A DNA stretch of 64,000 nt, taken from NCBI GenBank assembly GCA_911728455.2, contig OU452235.1:8796351-8860350 (forward strand). Reading direction: 5' to 3'. Source of the stretch: Marthasterias glacialis. Lineage: Eukaryota > Echinodermata > Asteroidea > Forcipulatida > Asteriidae. Of the stretch, positions 38,551 to 58,900 are shown one piece after another (the first letter of the stretch is position 1; the number at the start of each line of letters is the position of its first letter). The position numbers were made by a program, and so were the translations under genes. The notes under the pieces are model-generated. The model searched no databases and was not told where the DNA came from. It saw nothing but the letters and a program-made list of their open reading frames with translations.

Positions 38551-46537
<7,987 letters not shown>

Positions 46538-47608
46538 CATTATTGGTCGTCATTTTTTTCCTTCAATAATCCGTGCGAGGACCTTTATCAAAACCACGGC
46601 TTTGGCCTAGACTGTGTCTCGTGCTCCGTCAGTAATTTTGGTGCGGGGCTTCATAAATCCTAAGCCGGAATCGAAGCCTAAGCCGTGATTTTGAACCTGT
46701 TGGTACCCATGATCATTCATTGACGGTGCGAAGATAAACAACATCGCGCATTTTTAAACTAGCCCAAACGTTCACATGTGCACGAGACTTGCACTGTGCT
46801 CTTACTGACAATTGAAAGAGACAGATTTTAACATGATCGGATATAATTCTTTTACCGAATTTGTTAGCAGTTAATTCTGACTTGAATTAAAGTTGTCAAA
46901 AAGTTCATCGAACCCTTCTTGTCTCCAAGCTGTCGTTATTTATTTGTTAAAGATGTGCTCCTGTGATTCGTGCTCGATTCCAGCGAACAAAATTTAATAG
47001 TGCATGTTATTTTTATAACGAATAAAATTAATAAATCGCGTTTTGACCTTGTAGATAGCTATAAAAATGCTGTTTTTTGAACCGATTATCACAGCCAACG
47101 ATTATCCTGGCCCTACGTGAAAATGTGTACGACGGCCGTGCCCGCTGCTTGTACCGAGAAGTCTGCTATGATTATTACAACGTCATTTCGCCTGCATTTC
47201 GTTTCTGTGTCGCAAGGTACCCGACTGAAATTGAGCAAGAAGCGCACGGAGTTTATTTATTGAGCTCCACGCAAAAATTCATTTCTTTTAATAAGTATTA
47301 CTAACTCTGTTATTCGTCGATGGATTTTCTCGTTTTGTATCTCATTTGAAAGTTAAATACATTGGTCATCCTACAATAATTGCAATTCAACATTTGGATT
47401 ATTTTTTTAAATTAAAATCGGCTTGATCACGAATCATAAATATTTAAAGGGCTCTTAAAATTTTGTTTCAACTTCGGAAGACATGATTTCAACTATATGC
47501 GTATTTTCATGGTATGGTCAAAAGGTTGTTTTAACGCACATTTATGTTCTCTTAAGTATCGGTAGACTTCAGTGAAGTACAGAGTAAAAATGTATAAAGC
47601 AGAATACT

Positions 47609-48427
47609 TTAAGATGGAAGAATGCGTCTTGCGTACAGTTTGTCGTAAAACGGCTGAGCTACCGCCACCATTTCCTTCACTATTGATGGTATCTCCTCTG
47701 TTGCCTCGTTGCTGGGTTTCTGGTGTCCCTTGTTGAAGCACCGACTTTCGAGTACAGTGGTCATCCAGTGAAATTCATTCTCGGCTTCTCTAACTGACTT
47801 TGGTACAATCCAATTGCTCGGCATTCCTGGCTCCCACGTTAAGATGGATTCGGAGAAAGGTAGTCCAAGTGCGGAGCAGTACTTCTGTACAATAACATCT
47901 GGCTGGTTCAAGATATCGTCTGCGTCTACGATCACGAGCTGCTCGCCCAGGTCTTTCTCTACGTAGTCTGCCATCTCTGCCAGCTCACCGTAGGCGAACC
48001 CTTTCTGTGGCAGCCATCCTCGGAGGCTTGCATCCCCATCCCCGCCTGACATTTTCTTGAACAGTCGGTAGTAAGACATGAATGACTTGAGGGGCTGCCG
48101 GATCAGGAATGAATGACGATAGCCCTTTGGGAGATACTGAAGTCTCCCCATAACGGCATATGCTAAGTCCTTTATGATGACTGCACTGTGACCTTGAAAG
48201 TCCTCCTCCAACTTGTCTTTGATCCATGCATGAGTGTACTCTGCCTCTGGTGGAACCTCGTCTGGTGGTTTCAGGAGACCGTCTGGACCAAAATGTTCAG
48301 CAGTGCCGTAAGGTTCCAACCATGCAACCGAGCCGTCTAGGGTGCTAAGGCACTTCATGAAAGCGGTCGACAGCGACCGTGGAGTCGACCAACAGAAGAC
48401 ACGATGCTGAGAAATTGATCCTGCCAT
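47609..48427 (-). CDS. Single-exon P-loop sulfotransferase-family protein
   Basis: A 272-residue intact frame with no introns. STPRSLSTAF (residues 14-23) is the 5'-phosphosulfate-binding loop of PAPS-dependent sulfotransferases. RQPLKSFMS (Arg110, Ser118, spaced by eight) fits the 3'-phosphate-binding motif. The size and opening segment match a family usually annotated as sulfotransferase or branched-chain-aminotransferase-like, found in invertebrate deuterostomes, fungi and bacteria. The substrate is unknown; no signal peptide or membrane segment is seen, so it is likely cytosolic. The start codon is the first Met and lies directly before the conserved segment. It converges on P3, with 1.07 kb between the two stops. 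A truncated copy beside P1 (26953-27482) shows it was part of the duplicated block and that this copy is the surviving one. Confidence 0.9.
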   Translation of the reverse strand: MAGSISQHRVFCWSTPRSLSTAFMKCLSTLDGSVAWLEPYGTAEHFGPDGLLKPPDEVPPEAEYTHAWIKDKLEEDFQGHSAVIIKDLAYAVMGRLQYLPKGYRHSFLIRQPLKSFMSYYRLFKKMSGGDGDASLRGWLPQKGFAYGELAEMADYVEKDLGEQLVIVDADDILNQPDVIVQKYCSALGLPFSESILTWEPGMPSNWIVPKSVREAENEFHWMTTVLESRCFNKGHQKPSNEATEEIPSIVKEMVAVAQPFYDKLYARRILPS

Positions 48428-49894
48428 TGTCAGGGATTGATTCTAAGTGGGCAAACTACGAGAAACAAAAATACATGCACAGTCTAAGTTTGTTCATGGA
48501 ATTAAAATGAAATTGTAAATGAAAGTACACAGTGGTTGTATCATGCCAGGACAAAGGTAATTGTTATAGCCTGCCTGCCAATCATTAAGTAGTGTTTTAA
48601 GCAGTGCTTATAAGCTGTAAATTAACACACAAATTAAAACACACTCATATACTGACAGTGTTGGATCCAAAGTCACCACAACACAAAACAAAGCGAATTT
48701 CCTTTGTACAGATTTGAGAGTACCTCGGCCCAAAAGAGAGCAAGAGGTAGCACTGTGTGCTCGGTGTGCAAAAGGTACAAAGACTCGACCTCATGACCTG
48801 CAAGGTATTGGAGCCACTGCCCCCCGAAAATAACCACAGAGCAAGGAAAGAACCAGTGTTGTAGTCAAGTACTTACCAGCCGAGTAGGCCTACCAAAATA
48901 ATACTGTTGGGAGTAATACAAGTTGCGGGGTGGGTGGGGGTGCTGGGGGCATTTGTCCCCCACAATTTTCCCGTGTCCCCCAGGTGCCCGGGCGCGCCCC
49001 TCCATGAAAACATCTAGAGAATGTAATTCATTTAAAAAACATGGCCCTGAGCCCCCGATAATGCAATTCTTTGAAAGACATGGCCCCGACCCCCACCACC
49101 ACAACTGAAAAGCAATTCCCCCTACCAATATCCCCCCCCCACACACACACACACACACACACACCCACACGGGCGGGTGAGTAGTGCGGGTATTGATAAT
49201 GTTCGGCCCTCGGGTGCGTACGGCAGAGAAAAGAACAGTAGGCCCTACTCCCTAACGGTAAACCAATGTGTATAGAACCACGGTGCACTTGGTGTTTTTC
49301 GGGCCCTTTAGTGCGGGAAGAAGTTTACAGACATGTACAGGTGTATATGAAGTACTTACGGTAGCGCTGATGTGCCTAACGAGTCACAGCGGAGGCCTAC
49401 ACAGCTAGGCCTACACACCTAGGCCTACTGCCACTGGTATATTTCTACCAAAGATTATAGAGCGCCGTAGGCGCAAGATGGGGAACTCTGGCTGAACTTA
49501 TGAAATCTCACTGGACGCCATTTCTGCAAGTGACTCTATTGATACAACACTGATACGTGCGGACCAGTGCAGACAATGACAATTGCCATCAATGGGAAAC
49601 ACAGGCATTCACGATAGATAAAGGGCAGTTCCCGGTCCCTATCTTGAGCCTACGGCGCTCTAGTGTACCGACCGTCAGTTGGTTTGATACTGAGTGCACA
49701 CTAGTGGATTGCGTGATTCCAACGATGTACAGGTACGGATTTTGTTGCAACCTTTCACCTTTGGGCGATTGACTTCTTTCTTTGTTGAAGGCTGTTCAAA
49801 CGGCAACAAACTCACTGTGCACTGTAATGCACAAGTCACTGATCAGTAATAGAGATCAGTGGTACAGTACACGTAAATGTACATGTAATACCTA
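48428..49894. other. Intergenic region upstream of the sulfotransferase
   Basis: No gene is recognised. It probably contains the sulfotransferase promoter, but no clear core element is visible. It includes a C-rich stretch and a (CA)n run at about 49139-49165. The taggcctac-type phrases common in this genome are frequent at 49390-49430. Confidence 0.4.
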
Positions 49895-50682
49895 TAGACC
49901 GATTGCGCGACAATGTTTACTTGCGGTCACGTGACCCCCTATCGGGTATGACGTCATACAGCTGGTGAAAAAATACGTACAAAGAGATACGCCGTGACAC
50001 AGAGTGAGTTCGAAAACAGTCGATTATACTTTCGTTAAGCGATGAATTAGTTAATCAGCCCTTTATTTAAAGTAGTATGGTGTGGCATTAATTTAAATCA
50101 CATCTCTGTTTCATAATTTAACAGAATTCTTCTGAAAAGAGGTTTTTTAAGCCATGCACTACCGGCGTCGGTATGTAGCCACCCGTCTGTTATTTTGTTT
50201 GTAATGTTGGCCTAAATCACTGTAAAAAAAAAAAAAAAAAAAAAGGATAAACAACGTTGGAAAAGTGAGCATTAATACTTAGCCTTGCAGAATTTCAAAT
50301 AGGCAAAGGAATCAGCAATTTCTTTGGATGATTTCAGCTTCAAAACTTTGAAATGTTTGTGTTGAAAAGTGTGTGGTGAGCGCGGTCGTCTGGCCTAACG
50401 TTCCGTCGTGCGCTGTACACATCGTGCACATTTATACGGTACTTTTACAATTTTCAAGACTTGCTGGAACTGTCCTTACTGGCTTTATTCAGCCACTTGA
50501 AGGTCTTTGGTACAAACTCTGGAATATGTTTCACAGATTTCGAGCAAAAAAAGCCTCGATCGAATTAACTAAATGCATTAATCATCGTGTACCGTATCAC
50601 CCTTTCCTATGGAGGATTACGTGTGTGTTTACATTTTTTAACCCAACAGGGGTCACGTGACGTTGGTCGCGCAATCGGTCTA
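49895..50682. mobile_element. 0.8 kb inverted-repeat element, complete copy
   Basis: TAGACCGATTGCGCGAC (49895-49911) and its perfect complement (50666-50682) bound 788 bp. Just inside, ggtcacgtgacccc and ggggtcacgtgac are also complementary. The inside has a poly(A) run at about 50225 and only short frames. The outer TA on both sides may be a target duplication. It is a non-autonomous DNA element lying in the orientation opposite to the copy at 56032-56826. Confidence 0.8.
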
Positions 50683-52982
50683 TTGAAACGCACAGATTTT
50701 GTGCTGTGCACGTATACGATGACATCTGTATGTACATGTACATACTACGTACATCTGTAGGATGTAGGCCTACATGTAAATCGTACACGTGCTCAACATA
50801 GAATCTGTGTAACTGTGCATTGATCAATAGCTAGATCAAAGGATAGCATTTCATACAAAAGGCATAATATTTTTTTTTCGAAAGTGGGGTAGGCGTATAT
50901 TAAAATCGCAACCCAAATAAGATATGACAATGGTTCCATTTCACAAATGATTTTGAGCAGAGCAGCTTAGTCCTTTCAGTGGTTTATTTGAAGCTACAAT
51001 TATGTGAAAAATGCAACCTGTGTAGTAGGCCTACACCTATGCCCTATCAGGATTTTGCCCGCGGGCCATCGATTGTTGCAATAAACGGTCCATAAGCCGT
51101 TTAACCTTGCATAAATGAAAACGAAATTTGAACCACAGGAAAATATTGGTCATAAAACTAAATACAAATTTAGTCATGAATCAGTATTGAGAGGAGAGAT
51201 AAACTCCTGTATAAAGCACCCCACCCCCCTTTACAGGCGCTCTCATTATATACACCCGGGTACCCCCATCTTTAACCCCACCCACACCTCGGTCCCATTT
51301 CGAGGTCAAAATACTGCGCGCCCTCAAGCGGCGTGCCCGTACAACATGTCACCGCACTCTGCTGAGCTCTAGCGGCCGGCCGTCAACAACACAAGCGATG
51401 CTGCTTTACCTGCGTATAATGACTGTGTGTAAGTACAAATTAATGTCAATGACGTGCAAGTAAAGAAGTGTCGAAGAAGGCTACTTAAATTGTAAGAATT
51501 CCTTACCCATTCAACTTATTATTTGGGAGCTTCCAACAGGGTGCATGCATGGTTAATGTTATATAATAGCAGATGTTCTAGTTTTAGAAACACAGTTTGT
51601 CTACCACCAGACCGAACGACGTCATACAAAATTCATTGTTCATGGAGGAAGGGAATGCCCTTCCTCCACATGCTCCATGGCTTGGTTTTATGCGTGTTGA
51701 ATAGAAATTATGTTCAAATCATGGACATAATGGACAGACGGATTGTGCTGATTTCAGACAGAACAAGTTTTGATGTTTGTCTCAAGCACAAACCATTTTG
51801 ATTAGGACGTTGCTGATTAATTTTGTCTTCGCTTTCAGAAGGTTTAGGCAAATTTGAATAAAATAAAATTAAAACAAAAATGTTTAGAATAGCATGATTA
51901 AATAAAAACAAAGTATAGGGAAGAACACTGTACAAAAATAACTTTTACAAAAACACATAATTTATTTCTTTTCAATATTGAGAATTGAAAATTGAATCCT
52001 AAATTCACAAAACTTTTATTTTCAGGATTTTGAGAATCTCCACTCAAAAGGAATAGATAGGGGAATCAGGCCCTCCCTTTATTTACTTTGGTAGTCTCCA
52101 AAAATCGTTGATCGACAACAGTTGAGCATTATGGGATAGAAAGGATCTGAAGACAGCTATAAACCACAAATCATGTTTGGGAAGAAAGGTTTGTTCTCTT
52201 TCATCAAGGTTCTGTAAACTACCAATATGGAGAGATAAGGCAAATAAAAACTGTTATGTTTGTTAGTTTTTCGTAAATCCATCTCTGTGAAAATTGAAGA
52301 TAATTTTTTTTAATTCATTGGTTTTTATCACCCCCTGAAAAAGCTTAGCAAAATACAAGCCCGTTTGCTGTGCCCCAATTTCTTAGATCTGGGCTCGATT
52401 TCACAAAGAGTTAAGACTAATCTTAACTGTGAATCACTCTTATGCTAATCAAAGTGTGATGTCACAGTTCAAATCACTATGGTATTAATACTGACAACTC
52501 GCTCCTGAGATCCATCTTGGTGCTTTGTGAAATCGAGCCCAGATGCTGGAATATACTCAGGCATGCAGCTTTTCAGCTTATCAGCTGATTGCCTCGTTTT
52601 GGGTCCAAGTTTTCAGCTGCCCCATTGAACATTGAAAAACACAGTACAAATTGTTGTGCCAGGAACTTTACTCGTTTTTTTGACAAACTACAGTTGCATG
52701 CCCGAAACTACAACACCCCCACCCCTACTAATCAGTGTACATTCTGTCATAAGACTAAATTCTAAACCTAATCAAAAGAAACCCTGTGTAAATTTTGTTT
52801 TGAAAAAACGTTGAATTCCAACTATTTTGGGGCTACGCCAGTGCGCTCTTACACGTCTAAGGTTCATGACATTTCAAATGCCGGCGTGCATGTAACTTAG
52901 AAACCAGCACCCCCCTGACAAAAATATTACTGTTATTTATAACCATGACAACCGTATTTATCCTCAAGGTGCTCTTGATGAG
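50683..52982. other. Region upstream of PLEKHM1
   Basis: No coding sequence is recognised. A GC-richer stretch at about 51290-51400 (gcgccctcaagcggcgtgcc, gctctagcggccggccg) could be a promoter or 5' exon of PLEKHM1, but no direct evidence is visible. One inverted-repeat element lies at 52387-52544. Confidence 0.35.
52387..52544. mobile_element. MITE with GGGCTCGATTTCACAAAG ends, copy 2
   Basis: Perfect 22 bp inverted ends starting ATCTGGGCTCGATTTCACAA bound 158 bp. It is the same family as 34044-34197 and as the nested fragment near 22074. Confidence 0.8.
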
Positions 52983-55900
52983 ATGGAGGCGGCTAAGCTG
53001 GCTTCCCTCAAACATTACCTCAGCAGAGAGCTTTCTACATCCATCAAAAAGGTAATCAAACAGGCCTGGAATTTCATCTGTGAGAGGCCATTTCCATTTA
53101 GGAAAGGACACTTTCACTGGAAAAAGTATATGGGGAAACTTTTGAAGGGGCACCAAGGCCAAGACCAGGGCAACAGAGGCCATGGCCTCCGTGGTCTCTG
53201 TGTAATTCCAGGCCATGATCAAACATCTACAATCAAACAGAAACTTCAGGCCTGATTGCTTCGTTCTTGAAAGGGCAAAGGGCACCAAGGCATTTTCTTC
53301 TTGATAAAGGGCACCTCTAGGAGGAAATTATAAATTTCTATTGGAAGATTTCAAGGGCACCAAGGCAATGACCAGGGGCGGTGGAGGCAATTGCCAAGTG
53401 AAGTATCAGGTCGGAAAAATCATTAATTTCTTTGAAATTTTGTATGAAAAAAACTCTGAATTTCATTACTTGACTCTCCGAGATTGTTATTGTTCTTGTT
53501 TGTCCTTCAGTATATAATTGTTTTTATAACCCATTTATCATTTGGATGACTGAAGACAATCGACACACAATAATATAAAAAATTCCACCTTAGTTGAGAA
53601 AACATCTATTGTGCTTTTGTTAATATCCTTTCCACAAAGCTTAAATGGTAGTTTATTTAAAACATTTTTATTTCAGCTCCAGAAGGATCACATATCATCA
53701 GATTCAGCAATACGAAGGTAAGAAAAGAAAACTCATTGCTATTCACAGTATTCCAAACGGCCTCTCATCTAGCTGTAACGGCATCTGCTCTAAAATGCAG
53801 AGGTCATGGGTTCGAATCTCACATGAGTAACCTGTCTTAATTTTATTTACTGCAGGACTACATGTAGGAGAGCACTGAATGAACAGTGCTAAAAACCAAA
53901 ATCAAATAAGAAATCTATAAAATTCAATTTAGATCCCCGGCTACACGTCAGTTTCAGATTGAATGGCTTCTGACTGGCACCCCGAGCAAAGATCATTGAC
54001 AAAATAGGGAGACTACCAACATTAGGGCTGGATTGCTGAGTGAGTTGGTAGAGTGTCGGTACGTGATTCCAGGGGTCGCTGGTTCAAATCCCACTGCAGT
54101 AAATTTTTTATTTGTTCATCCCAAAATTGAATTAAAATTTACCCAGTCATGTGGTTTATTGCTTGATAAGAAAACTGTATAGTAATATAATGCTTATATA
54201 GTAAAAATATCTATCTGAAGAAGCCTGAAGCTAAGACTCCTCTTCCACCCCACCCCTACCCCCACCCCCACCCGCACCCCCACCCCGGTAAACGTTGCAT
54301 TTGTGGCATTGAGTGGACACTTTGTGCATTCAGGTTGGCTCATTGGTTTCTTCACTGCGATAGGGAATCCAGTGGAATCCGGTTCGAATCCCGGACCGGA
54401 GACTTTGCATTTGGATTGGACCTTCAGTCCCTAACTGATCACGTGGGTTTTCCCTATTTGAGGGTTTTTCCTCCGTCAAAAATTGAGATTTCTTCATCAT
54501 CTCCTCTATCCTGTTGGTAAGTGATGACGTTTTGGAGCCGGAAGTGCAGTGTAAACCAATGGTATTCATACATGTTCATGAACATTTGTTACACTGCACT
54601 TCTGGCTCTAAAACATCATCACTTACCAAAAGGATACAGGTATTAGCAGGCCTATGGATTACAGTGCTAGGCACTTTTGAGGGTCCATCCATTTCATTAC
54701 CAGAAAATAATAATAATAATACTGCTACTACTGCTACTAATAATGATAAGTGTTTTATTTCTTCCCTGCACAGTGGTGAAACAGCAAACAAAATCTGCAA
54801 TCTGGTTGAGGCAGTCTTTCTTCACGATCTCAAGGAATCATACAGTAGTAAGGTATAAACAGACAATACTAGAATTTGATGACATTTGCAAAGTTTGTTT
54901 TGGAAACTGATTTATACTCGATAGCTGTTAAATTTAGATAAAGAGTATTGTTTGTGTTTTTACCCATACACCGATGTGTGTCAAGCACTGTATACTCAGT
55001 ACTTTCTCAAGTGGAAAAAAAAAAAACTCAAGTGGGGTTCGAACCTACGACCTTTGGCAAACTGTTCTTTTCAGATCATCTTTTCTTATTTGTCCTCATA
55101 ATTATTTTAGATTTTGGATAACAAGACTAATGTTTTTGAAGGCATAAGCTTAAACATTCTGGTGAATTACTAAGTATTGACTTTTTTTATTTTGCACCTT
55201 AAAATTATTGCACAATAATTCAGTTGGGGATAAAAGTAGTTTTTTGCCTTCCTGTATATTTTAATGTGTTTTTTTTTTTAAATGACAGTCTTCAGGAATG
55301 CCCACAAAAATAGGTCACTTGCTGACGTGGCTGGATTCCTTCTGTGACATCACATGCATTACATATTCATGAGTGAATTTTTGAATAGAAAGAACACATA
55401 TTTGTCATTCCTTTGGCAGACTCATGGGTACTGTAGAACCCTGATGTAGAAAGGAATGGTGGTAGTGTTTCTCAAAGCGACTAAGAATTAACTTGTAAGC
55501 ATTGTCGTTTATTGTTTTATCAATCTTCCTTTATTCTTGTTGTTGTAATGACATGAGTTTTGTGTGTTTGTGATTATGCAGACACCATGGCCATTCTTGG
55601 TCAAGTTTACCCACAAGGATGTTGTGTCACAACTCAAGGGGCTCGGTCTGATCAGCACGGAGATCGGTTACTGTCGGGTGAGAGGCAAAAACATTTTGTG
55701 CTTAGGCTACTTCTTGTTCTTAAGCAGCTCTTCGATATTGGGCCCAGGTTTCTGTGTAAAGTGTCCAACAAACGCTTTTCAAAACAATATAAAAATGACA
55801 TTAAAAAATGTGTTACCTTAGAGGACAATTTTTTTCTACAACTTAAAGAGCAAGTGCATTATTGTTTGTTTGTTTGTTGTTGTTTTTTTTTTAGGAAAAA

Positions 55901-58900
55901 GTTTTAAAAAATCCAACCTCTAGATTTCAGTAAAAACCATCCACCAAGCTGCGAAAATTTCATCAAATTAGTTGGTCCCGTTTTAGAGAAATATGTAGGG
56001 GATTTTGTACATGTTCATATGCTTATTTCAATAGAACGATTGCGCAACCCACGTCTTGTGAGCTGTAGTGGGTATTAAATGTAAACAAACATGACGTCCT
56101 CCATAGGAAAGTGCGGTACGGTACTTGATGATTGTTGCATTTGTGTGTTCGATTCAGGCTTTTCTTTCTTGAAATCTGTGAAAAATATTCCAGAGTTTGT
56201 ACTGGAGACCTATGAGTGGCTGAATAAAGCCAATAAGGACAGTTCGGGAAATTTTTGAAATTCTACAAGTACATGAGTAATGTATATGTTCACGATGTGG
56301 TAGTACTAGTTGTGCGACGTAATGTTTGGGCCAGACGACCGCGATCAGCCACTTTTCAACACAAGAATTTCACAGTTTTGAAACTGAAATCACCAAAGTA
56401 AAGGCTTTCCAAAACTGTGTGATTCCTTTGTCTATTTGAAATTCAGCAAGGCTAGGTATAAATACTCACTTTTCCAATGTTCTTTACTTTTTTATTTTTT
56501 TTTCCCAGTCATTTACATTACAAACTAAATGACAGGCGGGTTGCTACATCGTCGTCAGACGCTGGTAGTGCATTAACTCAAAATAAACCTCTTTTGTAGC
56601 AGAATACTTGTTGTTTATAACAGTAATATGATTAAAATCATTTTCACAATATACAACTTTAATAAAAGGGCTTAGTAACTGTGTTATTATTACCAAAAGC
56701 CGACTGTCGGTGTGACTCTTTCGGTCACAACATATATTTGCACGTAGTTTGGCATCAGCTGAGATGACGGAGTACCAACTACAGGTCACTTGATGACATG
56801 TAAACATTGGTCGCGCAATCGGTCTTTTGTAAAAAGCCTAAGTGGTTTGTTGTGGGGTCTACAAAATTATTTCCTGGCCTTTGACAATATAAAATTCCCA
56901 GTGGTAATTGTTCGTTGTTTGTTTTTTCTGTCAGGCTTGGGTAAGACTGGCCCTGAATGATGGGTTACTGGATAGCTACATGGATGCCATACTCTCAGAT
57001 GGAAGCACGATACAGAGTTACTACAAACGTACCTCATTCTTAAGAGACACAGAAGAGCCTCATATTATGAAGAATTACCTGCAAGGTAAGACGCAGTAAC
57101 CACCTTGGGCACAATGTCATAGAGCTGCTTAAAAGCACAAGAAGTACCGGTACCTAAAACAATTTTGCTCACCAGAGAAGGTTACCAGCCAAAATACCAT
57201 TTCACATGTACTGTTTGTGACTGGTTTCCTGATAATGTTTGCTCAAAAACAAATTGTTATTTAGGCCTACAACTTTCTGCTTAGCAGCTTCATGAAATTG
57301 GGACCTGCATAGATCTACTTTTAAGCAGATAATATTGCTTAACAATTTTATGGTTTAAGCATGGAGGAAGGTTTGAGCAATGGCTACATCACAACTGTAC
57401 ACGTGGGCAGCACAATGTGCATCTCTTCAATGCCACACTGCACGACATGAATGTGCGCGGTATAAGTATGCGCACGCAGTTTACATTTTCCAATAGGATT
57501 TTATCGTGTCGGACTTTGTGATTGGTCAACACGGAAGGGGTGGGGCTTAATGTATCAGTCTGTTGGCAGGCATGATATCGTTTTGTCTTTAATCTGGTAT
57601 CAATTCTTTTTTTTTATCTTCTTTTTTTTCAAGATGCAAGATTATTATTACATGCATACATCTTGAAAAGTCTTGAAAAACCCAAACTGATGAATGTAAG
57701 CCCTGTACTGTGTACAAGTTTCTAATTTTATTTAAGAGTCGGTACCATTCCTAAGTTGGGTCTCATAAAACAATTTAAAATAGCTCTCTGTAGACCATGT
57801 AACCTTTGCTTACAAAAAGAGTGACCTTGTACATTCCAGGGCCTTGCTGGCAGGCAAGATACTGCACTGGTCATATGAGACATGCATTTTGTGTCATAAA
57901 TCCAAGAGTTATAAAAATAACAGCTAAACAAGTTTTGAGATGTGCCAACTTTCTTCATATCAAAAATCATCATATAAATCATAAAAATTTCCATAAAATA
58001 TAAGATTTGATGTTTTCTTCCTTTGCCTGCTGGAAGTCCAGGCTCTGTGGCTCTTTTGTGAACATTGATGTCACAGGTTACTTGGTCTATACCTGTCTAA
58101 ACTAGTACTTTGAGACGCCCGTAGATAAAGCAAAGTATGACAAATTTTATATTACTATCATTATTATGACTTTTATTATTATTACCTCTTCAGGCATAGT
58201 GAACTAAAAGTCAACTTCAGACATTAGGTTGCATTTTTAAATTTCATGAGTAGAGTAACAAGAATGCAGGACTTAAGACTTTTAAAATTGGGACTTTCAA
58301 CCCATTGCGTATGATTCAGAAAAACTTCCTTTTGTTAACAAGTACTCTGAGGTTTGTGGTTTTTCTGTTTCAAATAAAAAAAAAATCTTTTTTTCTTCCA
58401 TATTTTGTTTACACTTCTTTCAGAAGTGTTTGTTGTTGTAATTTACCGGATGGCCAAAGGGCGCACAGATACACTGTTGATATTATTCTGATAAGCGATT
58501 AGTCCTTGATCCAGACTTATCTTAATCCTTGATGCCCAGCACCTTGGCAGGCTTAGTTTGTTTAGGAGATGGTTTGTCGTTGATAACAACTTCATTTTAA
58601 ATTCAAAGTGACGTTTGGTTGAAAGCTTGTTTTAGTGAAGTTTACAGAAGCACCCACATGTCCCCCTAACACTGTGTGCAGTCATTTTTATTTTGGTATT
58701 AACAACAAATTACTATAGGGGCCATCAAAAAGTTTCAATACTCTCACTGTTATACAAAGGGTATGACTGGGAAAGGTGGAGGGGGGGGGGGTCTGAGGCC
58801 ATGTCAAAAGAGGGGGGTGGAGATAAAAACAAATAATGACAAACCTAGTAAGGGATGCCTATGAACATTGTAATAATGTGTATCACTCAGGGGGGGTTCT

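Noticed and set aside
48865-49288. Minus-strand frames near the (CA)n tract
   Set aside because: They read through CA and G/C-rich simple sequence, with poly-Val/Cys and Gly runs and no recognisable domain.
53757-54405. Functional tRNA genes
   Set aside because: B-boxes are good, but the anticodon and acceptor stems do not close properly. SINE heads are more likely.
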